Assembly: GCF_003231285.1 (NCBI RefSeq)
Contig: NZ_QKNS01000002.1
Coordinates: 526,464 to 590,463, forward strand
Length of the DNA: 64,000 nt
Direction: 5' to 3'
Origin: Hymenobacter sediminis
GTDB taxonomy: Bacteria; Bacteroidota; Bacteroidia; Cytophagales; Hymenobacteraceae
Shown piece by piece: positions 16,998-25,916 of the stretch. The first letter of the stretch is position 1. Each line of letters opens with the position of its first letter. A program made the position numbers and the translations under genes. Under the pieces are notes generated by a model. The model was not told the DNA's origin, searched no databases, and saw only the letters and a program-made list of their open reading frames with translations.

Positions 16998-17696
16998 CTA
17001 CTGGTAAAGTAATACCCCCGTGATGCGGGCCGCTGGTGGAATCTCAGAGGAGCTGATTTCTTCCGGATGCTTGGCCGGCAATGATTTCGGATCAATTACC
17101 CAGGCCATTTGCACCTCACCCGATACGGCGGCGAAGCCCGCCGGCGTATTGCGCACCTTCGTGAGCCCCAATGTCTGGCGGGCCGCTCCGAACGGAGAGC
17201 CTACTCCAATGCCCTCGGCCGTACGGTATTGCGAGTCATAAATACGGATGCGGCGCAGGCGAAACCCGGTGGCCGAGTCGCCGATGAGGTGCAGGATGGT
17301 AGGTGGGGCCGTTGGGCGCTGGGCATCGCGCATTTCGTAGGCGGGTAGGGTCTGCCCTTTGTCCTGATAGGTGGTGGCGCGCAGCAGGCTGGCCGGTATC
17401 ACCGCCTTGATGCGGTCTTCGCGCATGCCTAGCAGCAAACGGCCCGCCCGCCCGGGGCTTAGCAAGTGCAAGGAGTCGGGGGTAGGGGCGCCGGGGTTGG
17501 TGGTGGGCGCACTGGCATCCTGAGCTACCGCGGCACTTCCTGGCGAGGCCGTAGCGGTGGTGCCAGCAGCCGGGGCGAAAGGAGCCGTGCCAGGGTCGTT
17601 GGCGTTGCGGGTGGTACTGGAGTCGCACCCTGCTAGTCCAGCCAACAAGGTGCTAACGGCCAGAAATTTACTTACTGAATAAACGCGGTGTTGCAT
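16998..17696 (-). CDS. Lipoprotein of unknown function
   Basis: 232 residues. The signal MQHRVYSVSKFLAVSTLLAGLAGC has a clear lipobox with cysteine at 24. Residues 25-75 are a low-complexity Ala/Thr/Pro/Ser linker. The folded part (about 78-232) contains SPGRAGRLLLGMREDRIKAV, LIGDSATGFRLRRIRIYDSQ and GVGSPFGAARQTLGL. This last pattern, a short G-x-P-F-G-x-A motif after a beta strand, is found in proteins that evaluate calcium- or pilus-like fragments, but I cannot name a family. It is probably anchored in the outer membrane. Two plus-strand GGGTAGGG octamers fall inside the gene. Confidence 0.7.
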   Translation of the reverse strand: MQHRVYSVSKFLAVSTLLAGLAGCDSSTTRNANDPGTAPFAPAAGTTATASPGSAAVAQDASAPTTNPGAPTPDSLHLLSPGRAGRLLLGMREDRIKAVIPASLLRATTYQDKGQTLPAYEMRDAQRPTAPPTILHLIGDSATGFRLRRIRIYDSQYRTAEGIGVGSPFGAARQTLGLTKVRNTPAGFAAVSGEVQMAWVIDPKSLPAKHPEEISSSEIPPAARITGVLLYQ

Positions 17697-17795
17697 ACGG
17701 GCTATACGCAGGGGGTAGGCCAGGCGTTGAAAACCCGATGGCGTTATGAGGCGTTAGTGTTTCAGCCAGGCCAGGCGGCCCCACCGTGCTGTTCC

Positions 17796-17803
17796 TACCT
17801 TTG
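17796..17803 (+). promoter_or_regulatory. Bacteroidota -7 box TACCTTTG for surE
   Basis: Exact TAnnTTTG match, ending 23 bases before the TTG start (29 before the GTG start) of surE. The -33 element is not clear. Confidence 0.5.
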
Positions 17804-17826
17804 GCCCTTCCTTTCACCCAATCCTT

Positions 17827-18702
17827 TTGCTTGTGTCTGCTGAAGCTCGCAAACCACTTATTCTGATTTCCAACGACGATGGCATCACGGCCCCCGGTAT
17901 TGCTACGCTTGTGCGCGTGATGCGCCGCATTGGGGAAGTGGTGGTCGTGGCCCCTAACTCGCCCCAATCAGGAATGGGCCATGCCATTACCATTGGCACG
18001 TCGCTTCGCCTCGACCCCAGCACTATTTTCGAGGGCATTGAAGCCTATGAATGCAGCGGCACCCCTGCCGATTGCGTGAAGCTGGCCAAGCATCACGTAC
18101 TAAAGGACCGCCAGCCCGATCTGGTGGTGTCCGGCATCAACCACGGCTCTAACTCCTCGGTGAACGTACTGTACTCCGGCACCATGTCGGCGGCTATTGA
18201 GGCAGCCATTGAAGGGCTGCCTGCCATTGGCTTTTCCCTCTGCGATTACGGCCACGGCGCCGACTTCTCGCACGTAGAAGAGTGGGTGGAGTACCTCACG
18301 CGCCAGGCCCTGGAGCATGGCATTCCGCAGGGTACGGCTCTGAACATCAACATTCCTAAAAACTCCGCCCAGCCCATTGCTGGGGCCCGCCTGTGCCGCC
18401 AAGCCCGGGCGAAGTGGCAGGAAGAGTTCGACCTGCGCTACGACCCCCACAACCGCCCCTACTACTGGCTGATTGGCAACTTCGTGAATGAGGATAAGGG
18501 CCAGGATACCGATGAGTACGCTTTGGCTAACAACTACATTTCCATTGTGCCCTGCCAGTTCGACCTCACGGCCCTGCATGCTCTGCGCGAAATGAACACT
18601 TCCTGGCAGCTCAGCGGCACGCCTCAGGGCAAGGCCGCGCCAGCGCCCACCTTGGGCAGTGCCCAGCCCGCTCCCGGCGAATCGGCCGAAGGGCTAGGGT
18701 AA
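17827..18702 (+). CDS. surE: 5'/3'-nucleotidase SurE
   Basis: 291-residue metal-dependent survival protein E, which dephosphorylates nucleoside monophosphates in the cytosol. The N-terminal ILISNDDGITAPGIATL carries the two metal-binding aspartates, VVVAPNSPQSGMGHAIT carries the conserved asparagine and serine, and GTPADCVKL, VVSGINHGSN and YSGTMSAAIEA complete the family pattern. The C-terminal 30 residues (Ala/Pro/Gly-rich) extend past the usual end. The start is TTG 17827 or GTG 17833; both are without a Shine-Dalgarno site. The gene is monocistronic with a strong terminator. Confidence 0.95.
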   Translation: MLVSAEARKPLILISNDDGITAPGIATLVRVMRRIGEVVVVAPNSPQSGMGHAITIGTSLRLDPSTIFEGIEAYECSGTPADCVKLAKHHVLKDRQPDLVVSGINHGSNSSVNVLYSGTMSAAIEAAIEGLPAIGFSLCDYGHGADFSHVEEWVEYLTRQALEHGIPQGTALNINIPKNSAQPIAGARLCRQARAKWQEEFDLRYDPHNRPYYWLIGNFVNEDKGQDTDEYALANNYISIVPCQFDLTALHALREMNTSWQLSGTPQGKAAPAPTLGSAQPAPGESAEGLG

Positions 18703-18722
18703 CCGTATTTGTGCATATAACT

Positions 18723-18762
18723 ACAAAAAAGTCCTTGCCAATACCGGCAAGGACTTTTTTTA
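18723..18762. terminator. Bidirectional terminator between surE and a small exported protein gene
   Basis: Stem AAAAAAGTCCTTGCC / GGCAAGGACTTTTTT with a six-base loop. T-runs on both sides serve surE (plus) and the convergent small gene (minus, stop at 18764). Confidence 0.92.
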
Positions 18763-18763
18763 C

Positions 18764-18964
18764 TTAACGCCAAGGCGTGTGGGAATGGGTTGGAGGCTGG
18801 TGCGGGGGTAGGGCCGAAACGTGCTTGTGCAGCTCCGGAACGTGCCGCCGGATAACGGGCACTGAGGCCATATGTCGGGGTAGGGACGGCGGTTGATTCC
18901 AGCCCCTAAGCAAGAGAAATAAGGCAGCCAACAGGAATGCCGCCAACAGCAGTTTTTTCATCAT
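18764..18964 (-). CDS. Small membrane-anchored or exported protein, His/Pro-rich tail
   Basis: 66 residues from ATG 18964; the next codon is also ATG. Residues 3-22 (KKLLLAAFLLAALFLLLRG) are a membrane anchor or signal. The remainder is rich in His, Pro and Ser (PELHKHVSALPPHQPPTHSH). It is the last gene before a terminator, in line behind the two-component system and another small exported protein. The histidines could bind metal, but that is a guess. No family recognised. Confidence 0.5.
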   Translation of the reverse strand: MMKKLLLAAFLLAALFLLLRGWNQPPSLPRHMASVPVIRRHVPELHKHVSALPPHQPPTHSHTPWR

Positions 18965-19032
18965 GAGCACGGCATAAGATGGTGCTCAAAACTACACGCG
19001 GCCGTATGAAGGCTGCGTGAACCCAAGCAGTC

Positions 19033-19287
19033 TTAGTGGGCACCGCCGTGGCGCACGGTAGAGGTCCGGCGGATGGTGGTCGTGCGTTTAACGGCCGCCG
19101 GTTTCTTGGTGGTTTGAGTCTGGGTGGTGGTTTTGGTGTTACCGCTGGGGGTAGCAACCTGGTGGGTGCGGGTAGTTTGGGTCCCGGTAGAGGTGGTTTT
19201 GGTGGCCGTGGTTTTCTGTTGAACGGCCTGGGCCTGGGCACTGCAGGCAAAAGCTGACAAAGCCAGCAAGGCAAGAAGCTTTTTCAT
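19033..19287 (-). CDS. Small Thr-rich exported protein
   Basis: 84 residues from ATG 19287. The signal peptide MKKLLALLALSAFACSAQAQ is followed by a low-complexity mature part dominated by Thr, Lys and Gln (TTATKTTSTGTQTTRTHQ), ending in RRTSTVRHGGAH. No domain is recognisable. The frame is open upstream to 19338, but the signal peptide sets the start. It follows the histidine kinase gene by 73 bases on the same strand and could belong to its operon. Low-complexity exported proteins like this are common and poorly conserved in Hymenobacter-type genomes. Confidence 0.6.
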   Translation of the reverse strand: MKKLLALLALSAFACSAQAQAVQQKTTATKTTSTGTQTTRTHQVATPSGNTKTTTQTQTTKKPAAVKRTTTIRRTSTVRHGGAH

Positions 19288-19360
19288 GGGTGGGTAGGTG
19301 TGTGGGTAGAGAATAACTTCTTCTACGCAGCCCACCATTTACGGATGTGCTTCCGGCCCC

Positions 19361-20686
19361 TCAGGGAAACTGCAACTGAAACGTGGTGCCTTTTCCTACC
19401 TCTGATTCTACCGTAAGCGTAAGCTTGTGGAAGGTGGCAATGGTTTTGGCAATGGGCAGGCCCAGCCCGTAGCCTTCCGGCGCCGAAGCCCCGGCCTGAA
19501 ACCGCCGAAACCGGTCGAAGAGGTGAGGTAGATGCTCGGCGGCAATGCCAGGGCCGGTGTCCGTGACCCTAAGCAGGTAGCCGCCCTGCGGAGCCGGCCG
19601 TCCCTGCACCACAATGCTGCCACCCCAACGGTTGTATTTAATAGCGTTGCTGACCAAGTTGAACAGCAGCGTAAACAGCAGCGTGCGGTTGGCCTGGGGT
19701 AGCACGTAATCGGGCTGCAGATCGAGCTGTAGCTCCAGTTCCCGCTGGGTCAGGCGGTCTTCCAGCTCGTCGGTTACGTCAGTCAACACGGACGTTAGCG
19801 ACACGGCTTCGTCGCGCAGATACTGCTCATTTTCGATGTTGGCAATCAGCAGCAGGGTTTTGACGGTGTTGCGCAGGCGATACAGCGTCTTCTGCGACTC
19901 CACAATTTTCAGGGAGTGGGCGTGGCCGAGTTCCGGGTCTTGCAGCAGGTTCTCGAACCTGGATTGCAGGATGCTGACCGGCGTCAGCAACTCATGCGAC
20001 ACGTTCGACATAAACTCCCGCTCCTTCTCAAAGGCCGACTGAATCTTGCTCATCATCTCGTTGAGGCTGTTATCGAGGCGGCGGAAGTCGGCGGTATCGG
20101 TGTGCAGGGGGGTGTACGAAAAGGCCGAGGGGTGATGCACGCCCTGAAGCTTGCGGGTAATCAGCTCCCGTAGCGGCCGCAGCAGGTAGTGGGCAAAGGC
20201 CGCATCGGTGAAAATGGTCAGGGCTGCCCCAATCACCAACACCCACAGCGCCATGCGCCGCAACGTGTCCGTCAGTAGCTCTACGGTAGCCAGCGAGGAG
20301 CCAATTTCCAGCCGGTAACTGCGCCCACCCTCCGAAAACTGCTCGCTCAGGATGCGGAAGTCCTCAATCTGATTATCTACCTGCCGGGGTTCATCGAAAA
20401 TACGCGGCGTGTGCGCGGCTGTGTCGGCGGTGGCAGGTAGGGGCGTTAGCGTGATGTACTCCTGCTTCAGAATGTTGTAGTCGGCGTAGGCCTCGCCCTG
20501 CACAAAGGTTGAAATTCCGCTGCGGTGAATTAGCTGCACTACTTCCGCCTGTTTCTCGTGCAGGCGCTGATCGGTGTGCGATATAGCCACCCGGCTCACA
20601 ATAGGCGGAATCACGAGAGCTCCCAGCAATACTAGCAGCAGCTTCGACAACGCATTAAACAGGGCCAGCTTTGCTTCGAGCCGCAT
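19361..20686 (-). CDS. Sensor histidine kinase
   Basis: 441-residue membrane sensor kinase, partner of the response regulator encoded directly upstream. Two membrane segments (about 10-35 and 155-180) flank a periplasmic sensor region of about 120 residues. A HAMP-like linker is followed by the dimerisation domain with the phosphorylated histidine in MSNVSHELLTPVSILQ (near 230). The ATPase domain has the N box NLVSNAIKYN, the G1 box VTDTGPGIA, F box LFDRFRRFQ and G2 box GYGLGLPIAKT. The ligand cannot be read from the sequence. The two small exported proteins downstream are candidate targets or accessory parts. Confidence 0.93.
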   Translation of the reverse strand: MRLEAKLALFNALSKLLLVLLGALVIPPIVSRVAISHTDQRLHEKQAEVVQLIHRSGISTFVQGEAYADYNILKQEYITLTPLPATADTAAHTPRIFDEPRQVDNQIEDFRILSEQFSEGGRSYRLEIGSSLATVELLTDTLRRMALWVLVIGAALTIFTDAAFAHYLLRPLRELITRKLQGVHHPSAFSYTPLHTDTADFRRLDNSLNEMMSKIQSAFEKEREFMSNVSHELLTPVSILQSRFENLLQDPELGHAHSLKIVESQKTLYRLRNTVKTLLLIANIENEQYLRDEAVSLTSVLTDVTDELEDRLTQRELELQLDLQPDYVLPQANRTLLFTLLFNLVSNAIKYNRWGGSIVVQGRPAPQGGYLLRVTDTGPGIAAEHLPHLFDRFRRFQAGASAPEGYGLGLPIAKTIATFHKLTLTVESEVGKGTTFQLQFP

Positions 20687-20830
20687 GGGAGGGAATTGTG
20701 TAGCTGAGTAAAGTGCTTTGAGAATACTGCTGAATGGATAGTAGAGGCAGCACGCGTGTCTGGCACGTCATTCCTGAGGGCAGTAGAGAAGCGACGTTAT
20801 GCAGAGCTGTTCTGAAATGGTTAGCGCAGT

Positions 20831-21511
20831 TTACTCCGTCATTCTATAACCAATGCCGCGCACGGTTTCCAGAAAATGAGTGGGCGCAAACTGAGCAAGC
20901 TTCTTGCGGATATTCTTGATATGCACGTCGATGTAGTTGGAGTCCGAGTCATCTTCCAGCACGTTGCCCCACAGGTGTTCCCCTAACTGCAGGCGCGTGA
21001 GTACCCGGTTTTTGTGCAGCAGCAGGTAATGCAGTAAGTCGAATTCCTTTTTGGTGAGCGTCACATCCTGATCTTGGTAGCGCAGGGTACGGCCGGTAGC
21101 ATCCAGCTGGAAGCCCTGCCCGAAGGTTAGCTCCTGGCGCTTAAGACCAAACTTGCGCCGCATAATGGCCTGCATGCGGCTTTGCAGCTCCAGCAAAGAG
21201 AAGGGTTTGGGTAGGTAATCATCGGCGCCCAGGTCCAGGCCCTTTACCCGGTCGTCGATGGCGCCGCGGGCCGTCAGGATAATAAAGGAGGCTTCCTGCC
21301 GCTCATTTTGCCGGGCCTCCCGGAGCAGGTCTAGCCCGTCGCCGCCCGGCAGGCCCAGGTCCAGCAGCACGAAATCATAACTATTGACAAAGATTTTCTC
21401 CGAGGCCTCGGCGTAGGTAAACGCCGAATCGACGAGGTATTGGGACTGCAGCAGAAACTGGCGGACCTCCTGGTGCAGGCTTTTTTCGTCTTCCACAATC
21501 AGAACGTGCAT
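20831..21511 (-). CDS. OmpR/PhoB family response regulator
   Basis: 226-residue DNA-binding regulator. The receiver domain has the acidic pocket VEDEK (D8/E9 region), phosphoacceptor D51 in FVLLDLGLPGGDG, the switch threonine in FIILTARG and the lysine in DYLPKPFSL. The C-terminal winged helix has LTKKEFDLLHYLLLHKNRVL and ends VRGIGYRM, the usual OmpR-type pattern. It precedes the histidine kinase by 144 bases on the same strand. The start at ATG 21511 is where the receiver begins. Confidence 0.95.
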   Translation of the reverse strand: MHVLIVEDEKSLHQEVRQFLLQSQYLVDSAFTYAEASEKIFVNSYDFVLLDLGLPGGDGLDLLREARQNERQEASFIILTARGAIDDRVKGLDLGADDYLPKPFSLLELQSRMQAIMRRKFGLKRQELTFGQGFQLDATGRTLRYQDQDVTLTKKEFDLLHYLLLHKNRVLTRLQLGEHLWGNVLEDDSDSNYIDVHIKNIRKKLAQFAPTHFLETVRGIGYRMTE

Positions 21512-21677
21512 AGGGCAATTCAGGGCTAAATGATAACGTAAGTACGCAGCCCCGCCGTGAAGAGACGATGAAGCGCCGGTGGGGTTAGTGGGGCTGCGGC
21601 TGCGTGAGGGGGTAGGGCGGACTTGCGTTGGTTGCGCAAAATATTGGTTCTTGTGCGCTCATCCACCTCTTTTTCAC

Positions 21678-22388
21678 TTGGCCTCATCTGCGGTACCCGT
21701 TAGCATTATCATCCCGGCCTACAACGAAGCGGCTGGCATTGGGCACTTGCTGGCGTATCTGCGTGCCGAAGCCGACGAAGCCACTGAGCTGGTGGTAGTA
21801 GATGCCGCCAGCCCCGATGGTACCGCCGCCGCTGCCCAGGCCGCTGGGGCACGGGTGCTTCAGAGCCCCCGGCGGGGTAGGGCTGCCCAGCTCAACCACG
21901 GCGCCAGTCAGGCCCGCGGGCAAATTTTATATTTCCTGCATGCCGATACATACCCGCCCGTGGGCTTTTTGCAGCACGTCCGGGAGGCGGTGGCGGCCGG
22001 TGCCGGCAGCGGCTGCTTCCGCCTGCAATTCGACTACCCCCACTGGTTTCTGCAACTCAACGCTTGGTTTACCCGCTTCGATGTGGACCTCATTCGCTTC
22101 GGCGACCAGAGCCTGTTTGTGCGGCGCGACGTGTTCGAGCAAGCCAGGGGCTACCGGGAAGACCTCCTGGTGATGGAGGATCAGGAGATTATCAGTAGGC
22201 TGCGGCGCGGTGGGCCCTTCCGGGTGCTGCCCCAGGCTGTTGTTACCTCGGCCCGCAAGTACCTGGATAACGGCGTGTACCGGCTGCAGCTGATTTTCAC
22301 CCTGATTGCCGTGCTGCACTGGCTGGGTGTGTCGCAGCCCCGGCTGGTGCAGCTTTACCGCTACCTCATCCGGCAGGATAAACTGTGA
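21678..22388 (+). CDS. Family 2 glycosyltransferase (TIGR04283-like)
   Basis: 236 residues from TTG 21678, which places MASSAVP directly before the first catalytic strand VSIIIPAYNEAAGIGHLL. The frame is open from 21579, but that part looks non-coding. The GT-A domain shows VVVDAASPDGTAAAAQAAG, GRAAQLNHGASQARG, the DxD-like HADTYPP and VMEDQEIISRLRRGG. This pattern is that of the TIGR04283 glycosyltransferases, often found beside TIGR04282 nucleotidyltransferase-like partners; no partner is present here. A C-terminal hydrophobic segment (LQLIFTLIAVLHWLGV) may contact the membrane. The acceptor is unknown. Confidence 0.85.
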   Translation: MASSAVPVSIIIPAYNEAAGIGHLLAYLRAEADEATELVVVDAASPDGTAAAAQAAGARVLQSPRRGRAAQLNHGASQARGQILYFLHADTYPPVGFLQHVREAVAAGAGSGCFRLQFDYPHWFLQLNAWFTRFDVDLIRFGDQSLFVRRDVFEQARGYREDLLVMEDQEIISRLRRGGPFRVLPQAVVTSARKYLDNGVYRLQLIFTLIAVLHWLGVSQPRLVQLYRYLIRQDKL

Positions 22389-22402
22389 GACCTAGAGCAA
22401 AA

Positions 22403-22430
22403 AAAGGCCTCCCCGAACGGGGAGGCCTTT
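22403..22430. terminator. Terminator between glycosyltransferase and T9SS protein genes
   Basis: Perfect 12-base stem AAAGGCCTCCCC / GGGGAGGCCTTT with a GAAC loop, 15 bases after the glycosyltransferase stop codon. A-run on the left makes it usable on the minus strand for the convergent gene ending at 22458. Confidence 0.88.
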
Positions 22431-22457
22431 GAGTTGAAGTAGGGGGTAGGGAAATAC

Positions 22458-23885
22458 CTACTCGCGTACTACTTTCAGGAAAGTGGTGTGGCCATCCAGC
22501 ACAACCTGGGCCATGTACACGCCCGCTGGCAGGCGCGGCAACTGAGGCAGCTCTACCACGGCCTGAGTCAGCAGGCTGCTAATATTCTGTTGGTAAACTG
22601 TTTGGCCGGCCAGAGTCGTCAGCTGTACGGAGCCGCTGGTGGGCAGGGCTTCCGTAGCGCTAAGCCGCAGCTGCAGGCTTGTTCTGAAGGGGTTGGGCGC
22701 TGCCACTACCCGCACGGCCGAGTTAGCCGCACCTTTCACCGACAGGGCCAGCACCGAGGAGTAGGTGCTGCTGCCATCCACATCCACCTGCCGCAGGCGG
22801 TAGAAGCGGGTGCCCGTACCGGTGGCCGCGTGTTGGTAGCGGTAGGTGTGTGCCTGCGCTGAAGTACCGGCGGCGGCTACCTTGCCCACTGTCCGGAACG
22901 TGCGACCGTCGGAGCTGGCTTCAACCTCAAAGGCGGCTGAGTTGAGCTCCTGGGCGGTTTGCCAGGTCAGGTTGGTGTGAGCAGGGGCCGCTTCGCCCAC
23001 AAACGACGTAAGCTGCACCGGCAGGGGCGGGTTCACGAAGGTGGCCGATGCGGTATTATAAGCTACAAACGCCAAGTCGCTGCTGCCGCTAAGCAGAATC
23101 CGGAACTTCCGAATGCGGCTTACATCCTCTAGTTTAATGTTGAAAGCAAGCAAATCAGCTGACCACAGCCGCAGGTCCCGGTCAGTTTGCGTGAAGCCGC
23201 TCTGCAGCGTCATGGGGGAGGAGGAGGCTTCGTAGAAGTCGGCCGTCCAGCGGCCAACCGTCGGAATGTTCGTGAACGTCACGGTTACAGTACCACCAAG
23301 CACGTTGCCATTCTCGTCCAGAAACTGGTAGCTGTCCTGCGAACTGCTGGGGTCAGCGAACTGGGTAACCAGAATGTCGGGAATACCGTCTCCGATGCTG
23401 CCTGAGGTTACCTGGGAGATGTTCAGGTCAAGCGTACCTGCCGGCACGTTGGCTACCCCTGTTCCTAAGTTCAACCCATTGCGGCCGTCGCGCAGGTAGT
23501 ACGGAATGTCGCGGCGCGGAGTAGGTGAGCTAGCGCCATTCCGCACCCCGTCAAAAAACTCACCCAGGCCTACCTTGGTGTTACCGGTAAGAGCACCACT
23601 AATGGTATTCAAGGGCAAAGCCTGATACCGGGCTTTGGTGAAAGAAATGCCTTTAGTTGTCAGAAGGTCATCGTCAACACCGGTAGAATAACGAACTCCA
23701 TTCAGCGTGAAGGCCAACAGATCGTGCGAATTGTCGGGTTTAACGGCGCTAACTGTGGTAGCAGAGCTCTGCCAGAAACCGCCGAAATCGGTAATAATTT
23801 CAGTGACGCCGTTTACTCCTTGGGCTTGGCTGGAAAGAGTACTGCCGAAGATAGCGGCGGCTACGAGGGTAATTTTTTTCATCAT
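22458..23885 (-). CDS. Secreted protein with T9SS type A sorting domain
   Basis: 475 residues. The signal peptide is MMKKITLVAAAIFGSTLSSQAQ. Residues 23-290 are a beta-rich region with no motif I recognise (DLLAFTLNGVRYSTG, VNPPLPVQLTSFVGE). A fibronectin-like segment (about 300-380: LTWQTAQELNSAAFEVEAS, YRLRQVDVDGSSTYS) is followed by the type A sorting domain (APNPFRTSLQLRLS ... LPAGVYMAQVVLDG ... LKVVRE). It should be exported through the Sec and type IX systems and attached at the surface. The same Fn3-plus-sorting module occurs in the 989-residue protein at 525. Function unknown. Confidence 0.85.
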   Translation of the reverse strand: MMKKITLVAAAIFGSTLSSQAQGVNGVTEIITDFGGFWQSSATTVSAVKPDNSHDLLAFTLNGVRYSTGVDDDLLTTKGISFTKARYQALPLNTISGALTGNTKVGLGEFFDGVRNGASSPTPRRDIPYYLRDGRNGLNLGTGVANVPAGTLDLNISQVTSGSIGDGIPDILVTQFADPSSSQDSYQFLDENGNVLGGTVTVTFTNIPTVGRWTADFYEASSSPMTLQSGFTQTDRDLRLWSADLLAFNIKLEDVSRIRKFRILLSGSSDLAFVAYNTASATFVNPPLPVQLTSFVGEAAPAHTNLTWQTAQELNSAAFEVEASSDGRTFRTVGKVAAAGTSAQAHTYRYQHAATGTGTRFYRLRQVDVDGSSTYSSVLALSVKGAANSAVRVVAAPNPFRTSLQLRLSATEALPTSGSVQLTTLAGQTVYQQNISSLLTQAVVELPQLPRLPAGVYMAQVVLDGHTTFLKVVRE

Positions 23886-24183
23886 GGGAATAAAATGAGG
23901 CTGCAGTAGGCTGAATTCAGCGAAGAGCTTTTTTAATGAGTAAGCGTAGGGTTACATAAATCTGGTGTAAAACTATGTGATTATTCTGTAATCCTAGAAT
24001 TATTTCCCTTAAAAATTACACTAAAATTGGACTGCTTTAAGGAATTTTCCTTCTGCCAAGTGCCCGCAAGGCTTAGTCCTACTGAGGAGGTTTCCCAAAA
24101 GACTGGCGGTTTTAGCCCATTTTGAAAACGGTGCTTTTGACGAGCTGTTTGCGCCCCGCCGTTATTCTTCCTTGCTTTAGCAC

Positions 24184-25179
24184 ATGAAACGATTTGCCTT
24201 TTTCCTACCCCTGTTACTGAGCTTAATGGCTTGGTCAGCAACTGCTCAGGTTTATACCGCCTCCGATCCGCTGGCCCATACCTACAGCATTGTGGCCCGC
24301 GACCCGCAAACCGGCGACTTGGCCGTGGCTGTGCAGAGCCATTGGTTTTCAGTAGGCACCAGTGTGAGCTGGGCTGAGGCCGGGGTAGGGGCCGTGGCTA
24401 CGCAGTCGTTCACCAATAAGTCCTTCGGGCCGCGCGGCCTGGCGCTGCTAAAAAGCGGTAAATCGGCCCAACAGGCGTTGGATGAACTTCTGCGCACCGA
24501 CGAAGGCCGCGACGTACGCCAGGTAGCTATTATCGATAATCAGGGCAGAGTAGCCACCCACACGGGCAGCAAGTGCATTGATATGGCGGGCCATCAGCAG
24601 GGCAACCAGTTTTCGGTGCAGGCTAACATGATGCTAAATAGCACTGTGCCTGCGGCCATGGCCAAAGCCTACGAGCAGAACGCCCGCCTACCCTTCGCCG
24701 AGCGGGTAGTGTCGGCGCTGGATGCGGCTCAGGCGGCTGGCGGCGACATTCGGGGGCGTCAGTCGGCTGCCTTGTTGGTGGTGAGGGCTAAGCCTGGCGC
24801 GGGCATCTGGGAAGACCGCCTCATTGACCTGCGCGTAGATGACGCCGCCGAGCCGCTCCAGGAGCTTAGCCGCCTGCTGCGCTTGCACCGCGCCTATGAA
24901 CACATGAACGCCGGCGACCTGGCCGTTGAGAAAAACGACGTGCCCGGCGCTATCCGCGAGTATGAGGCCGCCGAAAAGCTGTTTCCTCAAAACCTGGAAA
25001 TGAAGTACTGGCACGCCATCAGTCTGGCCAATAAGCAGCAGGTACCACAGGCCATAAAGTTGCTAGCACCCATCTTCCGGCAGGATGCCAACTGGCGCAC
25101 TCTCACTCAGCGCCTCCCCAAGGTTGGGTTATTGACCGTCAGCGAGGCTGAGCTAAAGCAGATTCTGGCAGCCAAGTAG
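24184..25179 (+). CDS. DUF1028 domain protein with C-terminal helical repeat
   Basis: 331 residues. Signal peptide MKRFAFFLPLLLSLMAWSATAQ. Residues 27-225 match DUF1028: YSIVARDPQTGDLAVAVQSH, GAVATQSFTNKSFGPRGL and NMMLNSTVPAAMAKAY. These proteins have an Ntn-hydrolase-like fold, but no activity is firmly established. The C-terminal 100 residues resemble a TPR-like helical repeat (AYEHMNAGDLAVEKNDVPGA), replacing the peptidoglycan-binding tail found in some members. The ATG at 24184 is set by the signal peptide. Located in the periplasm by inference. It ends 121 bases before a phosphatase-like lipoprotein gene on the same strand. Confidence 0.9.
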   Translation: MKRFAFFLPLLLSLMAWSATAQVYTASDPLAHTYSIVARDPQTGDLAVAVQSHWFSVGTSVSWAEAGVGAVATQSFTNKSFGPRGLALLKSGKSAQQALDELLRTDEGRDVRQVAIIDNQGRVATHTGSKCIDMAGHQQGNQFSVQANMMLNSTVPAAMAKAYEQNARLPFAERVVSALDAAQAAGGDIRGRQSAALLVVRAKPGAGIWEDRLIDLRVDDAAEPLQELSRLLRLHRAYEHMNAGDLAVEKNDVPGAIREYEAAEKLFPQNLEMKYWHAISLANKQQVPQAIKLLAPIFRQDANWRTLTQRLPKVGLLTVSEAELKQILAAK

Positions 25180-25300
25180 CCTACCCCCGTTTGCGGGCTA
25201 AACCCTCCGCAGCTGGGGCGGGAAAAGAAGCTGCTGCCTACCTAGTAATTCCCGTTCAACGTAGCGCCACGCCAAAGCTTAGCGCTGCATTCCTTTTCCT

Positions 25301-25852
25301 ATGCTGATCCGAATCCCCTTTCTGCGGGCCTGGCTGCTTTCCTTGTTGGTGCTACTGATGGCCGGCTGTGCGTCATCAAACCAGAAAACAGGCAAGCAGT
25401 CTGCTACTATTGTGTACGTGGTGCGCCACGGCGAGAAAGAAACCACCCCTGGCCTGCAGGACCCGCCGCTCACGGCGGCCGGCCAGCAACGCGCCCAGGC
25501 CCTAGTTGATACTTTGCGCAAAGCCCAGGTAGCAGCTATTTTCTCCACGGCTACGCTGCGCACCCGAAACACGGCCGCCCCGTTGGCCGCTGCCCGCTCG
25601 CTCAGCATCGAGCCTTACGATGCTCGCCAACTCGGGGCGCTGGCTGCCCGCATCCGGCGGCAGCATCAGGGCCAGACGGTGCTGGTAGTGGGGCACTCCA
25701 ACACCATTCTGGAAACGGTAGAGGCCCTGGGTGCCACGCGGCCCGCGCCCACCGTGCAGGACAACGAGTACAACTATCTGCTGGAAGTGCGCATTCCGCG
25801 CGATTCTACCCAGGCTGCAACGGCAATAGCCAGGCGCTACGGCGGCAAATAG
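25301..25852 (+). CDS. Histidine phosphatase family lipoprotein
   Basis: 183 residues. An N-terminal signal with lipobox LMAGC (cysteine near 24) precedes a short linker and a phosphoglycerate-mutase-like domain. The catalytic histidine lies in VYVVRHGEKE, the conserved arginine region in IFSTATLRTRNTAAPLA, and the second histidine in VLVVGHSNTILETVEALG. It would hydrolyse a phosphate ester through a phosphohistidine, here probably in the periplasm. The substrate is not known. The domain is short (about 150 residues), as in the SixA-like branch of the superfamily. Confidence 0.88.
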   Translation: MLIRIPFLRAWLLSLLVLLMAGCASSNQKTGKQSATIVYVVRHGEKETTPGLQDPPLTAAGQQRAQALVDTLRKAQVAAIFSTATLRTRNTAAPLAAARSLSIEPYDARQLGALAARIRRQHQGQTVLVVGHSNTILETVEALGATRPAPTVQDNEYNYLLEVRIPRDSTQAATAIARRYGGK

Positions 25853-25916
25853 TTTGGCGTGAGAAAATCAGCCTTTTCTTTAGAGATATTTGCCAGCTAA
25901 AGCATTCGTATTGAAA

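Noticed and set aside
23981..24241. 86-codon minus-strand frame before the DUF1028 gene
   Set aside because: Antisense to the start and promoter region of a real gene; low-complexity Lys/Asn-rich product without domain.
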